Positions 50,979 to 63,083 of a stretch of 64,000 nucleotides of DNA are shown here, one piece after another. Origin of the DNA: Pseudomonas nicosulfuronedens (lineage in GTDB: Bacteria; Pseudomonadota; Gammaproteobacteria; Pseudomonadales; Pseudomonadaceae). The first letter of the stretch is position 1. Each line of letters starts with the position of its first letter. The position numbers were made by a program, and so were the translations under genes. Under the pieces are notes generated by a model. It did no database searches. It was not told the DNA's origin and saw only the letters and a program-made list of their open reading frames with translations. The DNA lies in contig NZ_SWDV01000008.1 of assembly GCF_005877905.1 (NCBI RefSeq), forward strand, positions 62,001 to 126,000. The letters are read 5' to 3'.

Positions 50979-52441
50979 TGCCGATGAGCCTGAACCAGCT
51001 GCTGCCACAAGCCGAAAGCGGCGAACTGATCCGCGAACTGACCCTGGACAGCCGCACCGTCAAACCGGGCGACCTGTTCCTGGCCGTGCCGGGTGGTCGC
51101 CAGGATGGCCGCGGGCACATTGCCGCCGCGCTCAGCCTGGGCGCTGCGGCAGTCGCCTATGAGGCCGAGGGCGCAGTCGATCTGCCGCCCAGCGATGTGC
51201 CGATGATCGCCATCAAGGGCCTCGCCAAGCAGCTGTCCGCCATTGCCGGGCGCTTCTATGGCGAGCCGAGTCGTGGCGTCGAACTGGTGGGCGTGACTGG
51301 CACCAACGGCAAGACCAGCGTCAGCCAGCTGGTGGCCCAGGCGTTGGACCTGCTCGGCGAGCGCTGCGGCATCGTCGGCACCCTCGGCACCGGTTTCTAT
51401 GGCGCGCTGGAAAGCGGCCGCCACACCACGCCTGATCCGCTCGCCGTGCAGGCGACCCTGGCACGCCTGAAGCAGGCTGGCGCCAAGGCCGTGGCCATGG
51501 AAGTGTCCTCCCACGGCCTGGAGCAGGGCCGTGTCGCGGCGCTGGGTTTCGATGTGGCAGTGTTCACCAATCTGTCCCGCGACCACCTGGACTACCACGG
51601 CTCGATGGAAGCCTACGGTGCCGCCAAGGCCAAGCTGTTCGCCTGGCAAGGCCTGCGTTGCCGGGTGATCAACCTGGACGACGATTTTGGCCGCCAGCTG
51701 GCCGCCGAGTCCCACGAGTCCCGCCTGATGGGTTACAGCCTGAGCGACCCGTCGGCCTACATCTACTGCCGCGAAGCCACCTTCAGCGATGCCGGCGTGC
51801 AAGCGCAGATCGTCGCCCCCCAGGGCGAAGGCCTGCTGCGCAGCTCGCTGCTGGGCAAGTTCAACCTGAGCAACCTGCTGGCCGTGGTCGGTGCGCTGCT
51901 GGGCCTGGACTACCCGCTGGGCGACGTGCTCAAGGTGCTGCCGCAGCTGGAAGGTCCGATTGGGCGCATGCAGCGCCTGGGCGGCGGCGAAAAACCGTTG
52001 GTAGTCGTGGACTACGCCCACACTCCGGACGCGCTGGAAAAAGTCCTGCTGGCCCTGCGCCCGCACGTTCATGGTCGACTGCTGTGCCTGTTCGGCTGCG
52101 GCGGCGACCGTGACAGTGGCAAGCGCCCGATCATGGCGCAGATCGCCGAGCAGCATGCTGACCGCGTGCTGGTCACCGACGACAACCCGCGCACCGAGAA
52201 GAGCGACGCGATCATCGCGGACATTCGTGCCGGCTTCGCCAAGCCCGAAGTGGTCGAATTCGTGCCGGGTCGGGGCGAGGCCATCGCCCGCCTGATCGCT
52301 GCTGCCGGCGTTGATGATGTCGTGCTGCTGGCTGGCAAGGGGCATGAGGATTACCAGGAGATCGACGGTGTTCGCCACCCGTTCTCCGATCTGGATCAAG
52401 CCGCCAAGGCGCTGGCTGCCTGGGAGGTGAAGCGTGCTTAA
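50978..52441 (+). CDS. murE: UDP-MurNAc-tripeptide synthetase MurE
   Basis: A 487-residue Mur ligase adding meso-diaminopimelate to UDP-MurNAc-L-Ala-D-Glu. P-loop G-V-T-G-T-N-G-K-T-S; the D-N-P-R-T-E motif is that of mDAP-specific rather than Lys-specific enzymes. ATG at 50978 or 50984. Its end overlaps murF by eight bases. Confidence 0.96.
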
Positions 52442-53798
52442 GCCCCTTTCGCTCAACGAAGTCGCGGGTACGCTGCAGGGCCGTGTGGTCGGTGCCGATA
52501 CCAGCTTCGACGCCGTGAGCACCGATAGCCGCGCCATCGTGCCCGGCCAGCTGTTCATTGCCCTGACCGGGCCGCGCTTCGATGGTCATGATTACCTGGC
52601 CGACGTCGCTGCCAAGGGTGCAGTTGCCGCCCTGGTCGAGCGCGAAGTCGCGGGTGCGCCGCTGCCGCAATTGGTCGTGGCAGATACTCGTATCGCATTG
52701 GGCCAGCTCGGCGCGCTGAATCGAGCAGCCTTCACCGGCCGCGTCGCCGCCGTGACCGGTTCCAGTGGCAAGACCACTGTGAAGGAAATGCTAGCCAGCA
52801 TCCTGCGCACCCAGGGCGAAGTCCTGGCGACCCGTGGCAATCTGAACAACGACCTCGGTGCGCCGCTGACCCTGTTGCAGTTGGCTCCTGAACACAAGAG
52901 TGCAGTCATCGAGTTGGGCGCCAACCGTGTCGGCGAGATCGCCTACACCGTCGCGCTGACCCGTCCGCAGGTCGCCATCATCACCAACGCCGGTACTGCC
53001 CACGTGGGTGAGTTCGGCGGCCAGGACAAGATCGTCCTGGCCAAGGGCGAGATTCTCGAAGGGCTGGCCGCTGACGGCGTGGCCATCCTCAACCGTGACG
53101 ACAAGGCCTTCGACACCTGGCAGGCCCGCGCCGCCGGTCGCCGTATCTCCAGTTTCGGCCTGCACGACGCCCGTGCCGACTTCCGCGCCATCGATGTACA
53201 GCGTGATGCCCGCGGTTGCCCTGGGTTCACCCTGCAGGGCCCGGCTGGCGAGGCTGCCGTTCAGCTGAATCTGCTCGGTGAGCACAACGTCACGAACGCG
53301 ATGGCCGCCGCCGCCGCCGCCCATGCCCTTGGCGTGCCACTGGTCGGGATCGTTTCCGGCCTGCAGAACCTGCAGCCGGTCAAGGGTCGCGCCGTAGCCC
53401 AGTTGGCGACGAATGGCATGCGTGTGATCGATGACAGCTACAACGCCAACCCGGCTTCAATCTGCGCGGCGATTGATATACTCGCCGGCTTTTCCGGCCG
53501 GACCGTCCTGGTCCTCGGGGACATGGGCGAGCTGGGTGCCTGGGCGGAATCTTCCCACCGCGAAGTGGGAACCTACGCCATTGGCAAAGTCACCGCGCTC
53601 TATGCCGTCGGACCGTTGATGAGCCACGCCGTGCAGGCGTTCGGTTCCGCGGGCCGGCACTTCGCCGATCAGGCCAGCCTGATCCAGGCCCTGGCCGAAG
53701 AAGCTTCGACAACCACCATTCTGATCAAGGGTTCCCGCAGCGCGGCGATGGACAAGGTCGTCGCGGCGCTCTGTGGTTCCTCCGAGGAGAGTCACTAA
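52434..53798 (+). CDS. murF: UDP-MurNAc-pentapeptide synthetase MurF
   Basis: A 454-residue Mur ligase adding D-Ala-D-Ala to complete the stem pentapeptide. P-loop G-S-S-G-K-T-T-V-K-E-M and the Mur-ligase motif E-L-G-A-N-R-V-G-E-I. It overlaps the murE end; mraY follows without a gap. Confidence 0.96.
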   Translation: MLKPLSLNEVAGTLQGRVVGADTSFDAVSTDSRAIVPGQLFIALTGPRFDGHDYLADVAAKGAVAALVEREVAGAPLPQLVVADTRIALGQLGALNRAAFTGRVAAVTGSSGKTTVKEMLASILRTQGEVLATRGNLNNDLGAPLTLLQLAPEHKSAVIELGANRVGEIAYTVALTRPQVAIITNAGTAHVGEFGGQDKIVLAKGEILEGLAADGVAILNRDDKAFDTWQARAAGRRISSFGLHDARADFRAIDVQRDARGCPGFTLQGPAGEAAVQLNLLGEHNVTNAMAAAAAAHALGVPLVGIVSGLQNLQPVKGRAVAQLATNGMRVIDDSYNANPASICAAIDILAGFSGRTVLVLGDMGELGAWAESSHREVGTYAIGKVTALYAVGPLMSHAVQAFGSAGRHFADQASLIQALAEEASTTTILIKGSRSAAMDKVVAALCGSSEESH

Positions 53799-54881
53799 AT
53801 GCTGCTGCTGCTCGCCGAGTACCTGCAACAGTTCTACAAGGGCTTCGGCGTCTTCCAGTACCTGACCCTGCGCGGCATCCTGAGTGTGCTGACCGCACTC
53901 GCCCTGTCGCTGTGGCTGGGCCCGTGGATGATCCGCACCCTGCAGATCCGCCAGATCGGCCAGTCCGTGCGCAATGACGGTCCGCAATCGCACCTGTCCA
54001 AGAAAGGCACGCCGACCATGGGTGGCGCGCTGATCCTCACCGCCATCGCCATCAGCACACTGCTGTGGTCCGACTGGTCGAACCGCTACGTCTGGGTCGT
54101 GCTGGCCGTGACCCTGCTGTTCGGCGCCATCGGCTGGGTGGATGACTACCGCAAGGTGATCGAGAAGAACTCCCGTGGCCTGCCGAGCCGCTGGAAGTAT
54201 TTCTGGCAGTCGGTATTCGGCCTGGGCGCCGCGATCTTCCTCTATATGACTGCCGAGACGCCGGTCGAGACCACCCTGATCGTGCCGATGCTGAAGAACG
54301 TCGAGATCCCGCTGGGCATCTTCTTCGTGGTGCTGACCTACTTCGTGATCGTCGGCTCCAGCAACGCGGTGAACCTGACCGACGGCCTCGACGGCCTCGC
54401 CATCATGCCCACCGTGATGGTCGGCGGCGCGCTGGGGATCTTCTGCTACCTGTCGGGCAACATCAAATTCGCCGAATACCTGTTCATCCCGAGCGTTCCG
54501 GGTGCGGGCGAGCTGATCATCTTCTGCGGCGCCATCGTCGGCGCAGGGCTGGGCTTCCTCTGGTTCAACACCTATCCGGCGCAGGTCTTCATGGGTGACG
54601 TCGGCGCGCTGGCGCTCGGCGCCGCGCTGGGCACCATCGCGGTGATCGTCCGCCAGGAAATCGTGCTGTTCATCATGGGCGGCGTGTTCGTGATGGAAAC
54701 CCTGTCGGTGGTGATCCAGGTCGCCTCCTTCAAACTGACCGGCAAGCGGGTGTTCCGCATGGCGCCGATCCACCACCACTTCGAACTCAAAGGCTGGCCG
54801 GAGCCGCGCGTGATCGTGCGCTTCTGGATCATCACGGTGATTCTCGTGCTGATCGGCCTGGCCACGTTGAAACTGCGTTGA
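53799..54881 (+). CDS. mraY: Phospho-N-acetylmuramoyl-pentapeptide transferase MraY
   Basis: A 360-residue integral membrane enzyme with ten helices. It transfers phospho-MurNAc-pentapeptide to undecaprenyl phosphate, making lipid I. Conserved acidic sites D-D-Y-R-K (about 115-119) and [10 protein letters not shown] are seen, as is the H-H-H-F-E-L-K-G-W near the end. Confidence 0.97.
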   Translation: MLLLLAEYLQQFYKGFGVFQYLTLRGILSVLTALALSLWLGPWMIRTLQIRQIGQSVRNDGPQSHLSKKGTPTMGGALILTAIAISTLLWSDWSNRYVWVVLAVTLLFGAIGWVDDYRKVIEKNSRGLPSRWKYFWQSVFGLGAAIFLYMTAETPVETTLIVPMLKNVEIPLGIFFVVLTYFVIVGSSNAVNLTDGLDGLAIMPTVMVGGALGIFCYLSGNIKFAEYLFIPSVPGAGELIIFCGAIVGAGLGFLWFNTYPAQVFMGDVGALALGAALGTIAVIVRQEIVLFIMGGVFVMETLSVVIQVASFKLTGKRVFRMAPIHHHFELKGWPEPRVIVRFWIITVILVLIGLATLKLR

Positions 54882-54894
54882 GGACTGATCGAGC

Positions 54895-56241
54895 ATGAGC
54901 CTGATCGCTTCCGACCAATTCCGCATCGTTGTCGGCCTCGGCAAGAGCGGCATGTCCCTGGTGCGCTACCTGGCGCGCCAGGGCGTGCCGTTTGCCGTGG
55001 CGGATACGCGCGCGAATCCGCCGGAGCTGGCGACCCTGCGCGAGCTGTACCCGCAGGTCGAGGTGCGCTGCGGTGACCTCGACGCCGATTTCCTCTGCCG
55101 CGCCCAGGAACTCTACGTGAGCCCCGGCCTGTCGCTGCGTGTCCCGGCGCTGATCGAAGCCGCTGCCCGTGGCGTACGCCTGTCCGGCGATGTCGACCTG
55201 TTCGCGCGTCACGCGAAGGCGCCGATCGTCGCCATCACCGGTTCCAACGCCAAGAGCACCGTCACCACCCTGGTGGGCGACATGGCCAAGGCAGCCGGCA
55301 AGCGCGTCGCCGTTGGCGGCAACCTCGGCACCCCGGCGCTGGACCTGCTGGCCGATGACGTCGAGCTGTATGTGGTGGAGCTGTCCAGCTTTCAGCTGGA
55401 GACCTGCGAGCGTCTGAACGCCGAGGTCGCCACCTGCCTCAACGTCAGCGAAGACCACATGGACCGCTATGACGGCATGGCCGATTACCACCTCGCCAAG
55501 CACCGCATCTTCCGCGGCGCCAAACAGGTCGTGGTGAATCGTGCCGACGCGTTGAGCCGCCCGCTGATCGCTGACAACGTGCCGTGCTGGACCTTCGGTA
55601 TCAACAAGCCGGACTTCAAGGCCTTCGGCCTGATCGAAGAGGACGGAGAGAAGTGGCTGGCCTTCCAGTTCGACAAGCTGATGCCGGCGCGCGAGCTGAA
55701 GATCCGTGGTGCGCACAACCAGTCCAACGCCCTGGCCGCGCTGGCGCTGGGGCATGCCGTTGGCCTGCCGTTCGAGCCGATGCTGCAGACCCTGCGTGAG
55801 TTCGCCGGTCTCGCTCACCGCTGCCAGTGGGTTCGCGAGCGCAATGGCGTGAACTACTACGACGACTCCAAGGCCACCAACGTCGGTGCTGCCCTGGCTG
55901 CCATCGAAGGCCTGGGAGCGGACATCGACGGCAAGCTGGTGCTGATCGCCGGTGGCGACGGCAAGGGTGCCGACTTCCACGACCTGCGTGAGCCGGTCGC
56001 GCAACATTGCCGCGCCGTGGTGCTGCTGGGCCGCGACGCCGAGCTGGTGGGCGCTGCCATTGGCAACGTCGTGCCCAAGGTTCGCGTGAATACCCTCGAA
56101 GAAGCTGTCGAGCATGCCAGCGATCTGGCCCTGCCGGGCGACGCGGTACTGCTGTCGCCGGCCTGCGCGAGCCTGGACATGTTCAAGAATTACGAAGAAC
56201 GCGGACGCCTGTTCGCCAAGGCCGTGGAGGAGCTCGCCTGA
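54895..56241 (+). CDS. murD: UDP-MurNAc-L-alanine:D-glutamate ligase MurD
   Basis: A 448-residue Mur ligase adding D-glutamate to UDP-MurNAc-L-Ala. P-loop G-S-N-A-K-S-T-V-T-T-L; the Mur-ligase His and Asp residues follow in C-L-N-V-S-E-D-H-M-D-R-Y and Y-Y-D-D-S-K-A-T-N. The stop overlaps the ftsW ATG by one base. Confidence 0.96.
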   Translation: MSLIASDQFRIVVGLGKSGMSLVRYLARQGVPFAVADTRANPPELATLRELYPQVEVRCGDLDADFLCRAQELYVSPGLSLRVPALIEAAARGVRLSGDVDLFARHAKAPIVAITGSNAKSTVTTLVGDMAKAAGKRVAVGGNLGTPALDLLADDVELYVVELSSFQLETCERLNAEVATCLNVSEDHMDRYDGMADYHLAKHRIFRGAKQVVVNRADALSRPLIADNVPCWTFGINKPDFKAFGLIEEDGEKWLAFQFDKLMPARELKIRGAHNQSNALAALALGHAVGLPFEPMLQTLREFAGLAHRCQWVRERNGVNYYDDSKATNVGAALAAIEGLGADIDGKLVLIAGGDGKGADFHDLREPVAQHCRAVVLLGRDAELVGAAIGNVVPKVRVNTLEEAVEHASDLALPGDAVLLSPACASLDMFKNYEERGRLFAKAVEELA

Positions 56242-57440
56242 TGTTCTCCTTCCTGCGCCCGTACCCGTCCCCGCTGATCAGCCGCAACGGCATCGACATC
56301 GACTTCCCGCTGCTTGCGGGTTGTCTGGCGCTGCTCGGCCTCGGCCTGGTGATGGTCACTTCGGCATCCTCCGAAGTCGCCGCGGCGCAGTCCGGCAACC
56401 CGCTGTACTTCTCGGTCCGCCACCTGATCTATCTCGCCATCGGCTTCGTCGCCTGCGGCGTGACCATGATGGTGCCGATGGAAACCTGGCAGCGCTGGGG
56501 CTGGAAGCTGCTGGCCGTGGCCTTTGTGCTGCTGGTGATGGTGATCACCCCCGGCATCGGTCGCGAAGTGAACGGTTCCATGCGCTGGATCGGCTTCGGC
56601 CTGTTCAACATCCAGCCCTCGGAGATCGCCAAGGTCTTCGTGGTGATCTTCATGGCTGGCTACCTGGTTCGCCGCCAGGAGGAGGTACGCGAGAGCTGGC
56701 TGGGCTTTTTCAAGCCGTTCGTGGTGCTGCTGCCGATGGCCGGCCTGCTGTTGCGCGAGCCTGACTTCGGCGCCACCGTGGTGATGATGGGCGCGGCCGC
56801 CGCGATGCTGTTCCTCGGCGGCGTGGGCCTGTTCCGCTTCGGCCTGATGGTCGCGCTGGCGGTCGGCGCCGTGGTGCTGCTGATCCAGACCCAGCCTTAC
56901 CGGATGGCGCGTCTGACCAACTTCACCGATCCCTGGGCCGACCAGTTCGGCGCGGGCTACCAGCTCAGCCAGGCGCTGATCGCCTTCGGCCGCGGCGGCT
57001 GGACCGGCATGGGCCTGGGCAACAGCATCCAGAAGCAGTTCTACCTGCCCGAGGCGCACACCGACTTCGTGTTCGCGGTCCTCGCCGAAGAGCTGGGCAT
57101 CGTAGGCGCGATGGCCACCGTGGCCCTGTTCGTCTTCGTCAGCCTGCGCGCGCTGTACATCGGTATCTGGGCCGAGCAGTCGAAACAGTACTTCTCCGCC
57201 TACGTCGCCTACGGACTGGCTTTCCTGTGGATCGGCCAGTTCCTGATCAACGTGGGAGTGAACGTCGGCCTGCTGCCGACCAAGGGCCTGACCTTGCCGT
57301 TCCTCAGCTACGGCGGCAGTTCCCTGGTGATCTGCTGTGCCCAGCTGGGGATGCTGCTGCGCATCGAATGGGAGCGCCGCACCGTGATGGGCAGCGAGGA
57401 ATATGAATTCAGCGAAGAGGACTTTGCCGATGAAAGGTAA
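56241..57440 (+). CDS. ftsW: Septal peptidoglycan glycosyltransferase FtsW (SEDS)
   Basis: A 399-residue SEDS-family polymerase with about ten membrane helices, partner of FtsI at the septum. Motifs L-Q-P-S-E (as I-Q-P-S-E-I-A-K), the catalytic-loop Asp in L-R-E-P-D-F-G, and the C-terminal L-P-F-L-S-Y-G-G-S-S. The start is the ATG at 56241; longer frames upstream lie inside murD. It overlaps murG by 11 bases. Confidence 0.96.
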   Translation: MFSFLRPYPSPLISRNGIDIDFPLLAGCLALLGLGLVMVTSASSEVAAAQSGNPLYFSVRHLIYLAIGFVACGVTMMVPMETWQRWGWKLLAVAFVLLVMVITPGIGREVNGSMRWIGFGLFNIQPSEIAKVFVVIFMAGYLVRRQEEVRESWLGFFKPFVVLLPMAGLLLREPDFGATVVMMGAAAAMLFLGGVGLFRFGLMVALAVGAVVLLIQTQPYRMARLTNFTDPWADQFGAGYQLSQALIAFGRGGWTGMGLGNSIQKQFYLPEAHTDFVFAVLAEELGIVGAMATVALFVFVSLRALYIGIWAEQSKQYFSAYVAYGLAFLWIGQFLINVGVNVGLLPTKGLTLPFLSYGGSSLVICCAQLGMLLRIEWERRTVMGSEEYEFSEEDFADER

Positions 57441-58495
57441 CGTCCTGATCATGGCGGGCGGCACCGGCGGACACGTGTTCCCGGCCCTGGCCTGCGCACG
57501 TGAGTTCCAGGCACGCGGTTACAGCGTGCACTGGCTGGGCACCCCACGTGGTATCGAAAACGATCTGGTACCCAAGGCCGGCCTGCCGCTGCACCTGATC
57601 AACGTCAGCGGCCTGCGTGGCAAGGGCCTCAAGTCCCTGCTGCGAGCGCCGTTCGATCTGCTCAAGTCGCTGTTCCAGGCCCTGGGCGTGGTGCGCCAGC
57701 TCAAGCCGGTCTGCGTGCTCGGCCTGGGTGGCTACGTCACCGGTCCGGGCGGCCTGGCTGCCAAGCTGTCCGGCGTGCCGCTGGTGATCCATGAGCAGAA
57801 CGCCGTCGCCGGCACCGCCAATCGCAGCCTCGCGCCGCTGGCCAAGCGTGTCTGCGAAGCCTTCCCGGATACTTTCGACAGCAGCGCCAAGCGCCTGACC
57901 ACTGGCAACCCGGTGCGCGTTGAACTGTTCCTGGAGGAGGACGCCCGTGCGCCGTTGGCTGGTCGTCGCGTCAACCTGCTGGTGCTGGGTGGCAGCCTGG
58001 GCGCCGAACCACTGAACAAGCTGCTGCCCGAAGCGCTGGCGCAGGTGCCGGCTGAGATTCGCCCGGCCATTCGCCATCAGGCCGGTCGTCAGCATGACGA
58101 AATTACAGCGGAGCGTTATCGCACTGCGGGTGTCGAAGCGGACGTAGCTCCGTTCATCGCAGACATGGCCGCTGCCTACGCCTGGGCCGATCTGGTGATC
58201 TGCCGCGCCGGAGCGCTGACCGTGAGCGAGCTGACTGCCGCCGGCCTGCCGTCCTTCCTGGTGCCGCTACCCCATGCGATCGACGACCACCAGACCAAGA
58301 ACGCCGAATTCCTGGTGCGGGAGGGCGCGGCCCTTCTGCTGCCACAGAAATCTACCAGCGCCGCCGAACTGGCCGCGCAGTTGTCCGAGGTATTGATGCA
58401 TCCCGATTCCCTGACCCGCATGGCCGCTCGCGCACGCAGCCTGGCCAAGCCCGAGGCTACCCGCACGGTAGTCGATGCCTGCCTGGAGGTGGCCC

Positions 58496-58503
<8 letters not shown>
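57430..58503 (+). CDS. murG: N-acetylglucosaminyl transferase MurG
   Basis: A 357-residue peripheral membrane glycosyltransferase converting lipid I to lipid II. N-terminal [11 protein letters not shown] is the family signature; [12 protein letters not shown] and the UDP-GlcNAc site [11 protein letters not shown] follow. ATG at 57430 inside the end of ftsW. The murC start overlaps its stop. Confidence 0.96.
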
Positions 58504-60894
<2,391 letters not shown>

Positions 60895-60897
60895 GTC

Positions 60898-61761
60898 ATG
60901 AACGGCGCGCAGCTTCGTCACCAGAATCCCGGAATCGGCCGTGCCCCCGCACGCAAGCCGGTGCCGCGCGGCGCCAGCCGTCTGGTGGCCAAGGAGCCGC
61001 TCAGCGCTCGCATGCCCAAACCCAGCTTCGGCTTCCTGAAGGTGCTGCTGTGGCCTCTGGTGCTGGGCGTGCTCGGCGGCGGTGCTTACTACGGCGCGCA
61101 ATACGTGCTGCCCTATGCCGACCGCCCGATTGCCAAGGTCAGCGTGGAAGGCGACCTCAGCTACATCAGCCAAGCAGCGGTGCAGCAGCGGATCAGCCCC
61201 TACGTGTCGGCCAGCTTCTTCACCATCGACCTGGCCGGCATGCGTCAGGAGCTGGAGCAGATGCCCTGGATCGCCCATGCCGAAGTGCGCCGCGTTTGGC
61301 CTGATCAGGTGGTTGTCCGCCTGGACGAGCAATTGCCCATCGCCCGTTGGGGTGACGAAGCCCTGCTGAACAACCAGGGTCAGGCTTTTGCCCCGCGTGA
61401 AGTGGCCAACTACGAGCACCTGCCGCGCCTGTCCGGCCCGCAGCGCGCTCAACAGCAAGTGATGCAGCAATACCAGATTCTCAGCCAGATGCTCCGCCCG
61501 CTGGGCTTCACCATCGCCAGCCTGGACATGAGTTCGCGCGGCGCCTGGACCCTGGGTACCGCTCAGGGCGTGGAGATCATGCTGGGCCGCGATCACGCGG
61601 TAGAACAGATTCGCCGGTTCGTGACCATCTACGACAAGGCGCTGAAAGACCAGATTACGAAAATTGCCCGCATCGACATGCGCTACCCCAACGGCCTGGC
61701 CGTGGGTTGGCGCGATCCGATGCCGGGAGCGACGGTGGCTCAGACCACCGCCGCGCAGTGA
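60898..61761 (+). CDS. ftsQ: Cell division protein FtsQ
   Basis: A 287-residue bitopic protein. A basic cytosolic N-terminus (about 1-40), one membrane helix (about 44-66, [14 protein letters not shown]), a POTRA domain (about 76-145, [10 protein letters not shown]) and the FtsQ beta domain. It recruits FtsL-FtsB. The N-terminal extension is long compared with E. coli, as usual in pseudomonads. Confidence 0.94.
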   Translation: MNGAQLRHQNPGIGRAPARKPVPRGASRLVAKEPLSARMPKPSFGFLKVLLWPLVLGVLGGGAYYGAQYVLPYADRPIAKVSVEGDLSYISQAAVQQRISPYVSASFFTIDLAGMRQELEQMPWIAHAEVRRVWPDQVVVRLDEQLPIARWGDEALLNNQGQAFAPREVANYEHLPRLSGPQRAQQQVMQQYQILSQMLRPLGFTIASLDMSSRGAWTLGTAQGVEIMLGRDHAVEQIRRFVTIYDKALKDQITKIARIDMRYPNGLAVGWRDPMPGATVAQTTAAQ

Positions 61762-61782
61762 GTTGAGGAGACTTCTATAAAC

Positions 61783-63030
61783 ATGGCAAGCGTGCAGAGC
61801 GGCAAAATGGTCGTCGGCCTGGACATCGGCACCTCCAAGGTGGTGGCGCTGGTGGGCGAGGTGGCGGCCGATGGCAAGCTGGAAATCGTCGGCATCGGGA
61901 CGCATCCGTCGCGCGGCCTGAAGAAGGGCGTGGTGGTCAACATCGAATCCACCGTGCAATCGATCCAGCGCGCCATCGATGAAGCCCAGCAGATGGCTGG
62001 CTGCCGTATCCACTCGGCCTTCGTCGGCATCGCCGGCAACCATATCCGCAGCCTGAACTCCCACGGCATCGTGGCGATCCGCGACCGCGAAGTCAGCGGC
62101 GCGGACATCGAACGCGTGCTGGACGCGGCCCAGGCCGTGGCCATCCCGGCCGACCAGCGTGTGCTGCACACCCTGGCCCAGGACTACGTGATCGATAACC
62201 AGGAAGGCGTACGCGAGCCGCTGGGCATGTCCGGCGTCCGCCTGGAAGCCAAGGTGCACGTGGTGACCTGCGCCGTGAACGCCGCACAGAACATCGAGAA
62301 GTGCGTGCGCCGCTGCGGTCTTGAGGTGGACGACATCATCCTCGAGCAGTTGGCCTCGGCCTACTCCGTGCTCACCGAGGACGAGAAGGAACTGGGCGTA
62401 TGCCTGGTGGACATCGGCGGCGGCACCACCGATATCGCCATCTTTACCGAAGGCGCCATCCGCCACACGGCGGTGATCCCGATCGCTGGTGACCAGGTCA
62501 CCAATGACATCGCCATGGCGCTGCGCACCCCGACTCAGTACGCTGAGGAAATCAAGATTCGCTACGCCTGTGCACTGGCCAAACTGGCCGGCCCCGGCGA
62601 AACCATCAAGGTGCCCAGCGTCGGTGATCGTCCGCCGCGGGAACTGTCGCGCCAAGCGCTTGCCGAAGTGGTCGAGCCTCGCTACGACGAGCTCTTCACC
62701 CTGGTTCAGGCAGAGCTGCGTCGCAGTGGCTACGAGGACCTGATTCCAGCCGGGATCGTCCTGACCGGTGGCACTTCCAAGATGGAAGGCGCCGTCGAGC
62801 TGGCCGAAGAGATCTTTCACATGCCGGTGCGCCTGGGCGTACCCCACAGCGTCAAGGGACTGGCCGACGTCGTGCGCAATCCAATCTATTCCACCGGCGT
62901 GGGGCTGCTCCTGTACGGACTGCAAAAGCAATCCGACGGCATCTCCATGTCCGGCAGCAGCTTCAGCAGCGACGAACCCAAGACACCGGTACTGGAAAAG
63001 CTCAAACGCTGGGTCCAGGGCAATTTCTGA
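61783..63030 (+). CDS. ftsA: Cell division protein FtsA
   Basis: A 415-residue actin-fold ATPase tethering FtsZ to the membrane. G-L-D-I-G-T-S-K-V is phosphate-1, V-D-I-G-G-G-T-T-D is phosphate-2, and T-G-G-T-S-K-M-E is the adenosine motif. The C-terminal L-E-K-L-K-R-W-V-Q-G-N-F is the amphipathic membrane-targeting helix. It is 53 bases before ftsZ. Confidence 0.96.
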   Translation: MASVQSGKMVVGLDIGTSKVVALVGEVAADGKLEIVGIGTHPSRGLKKGVVVNIESTVQSIQRAIDEAQQMAGCRIHSAFVGIAGNHIRSLNSHGIVAIRDREVSGADIERVLDAAQAVAIPADQRVLHTLAQDYVIDNQEGVREPLGMSGVRLEAKVHVVTCAVNAAQNIEKCVRRCGLEVDDIILEQLASAYSVLTEDEKELGVCLVDIGGGTTDIAIFTEGAIRHTAVIPIAGDQVTNDIAMALRTPTQYAEEIKIRYACALAKLAGPGETIKVPSVGDRPPRELSRQALAEVVEPRYDELFTLVQAELRRSGYEDLIPAGIVLTGGTSKMEGAVELAEEIFHMPVRLGVPHSVKGLADVVRNPIYSTGVGLLLYGLQKQSDGISMSGSSFSSDEPKTPVLEKLKRWVQGNF

Positions 63031-63047
63031 TTTACCACCGCGGTAAA
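63031..63047 (+). promoter_or_regulatory. Small hairpin directly after the ftsA stop codon
   Basis: TTTACC (63031-63036) and GGTAAA (63042-63047) are perfect inverted repeats with a 5-base loop, directly after the ftsA TGA and 36 bases before the ftsZ ATG. No T-run follows, so it is not a terminator. A strong AAGGAAGGAGAGGGG ribosome region comes next. Confidence 0.4.
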
Positions 63048-63083
63048 CGTAGGCAACACAACTAGAAAGGAAGGAGAGGGGAA

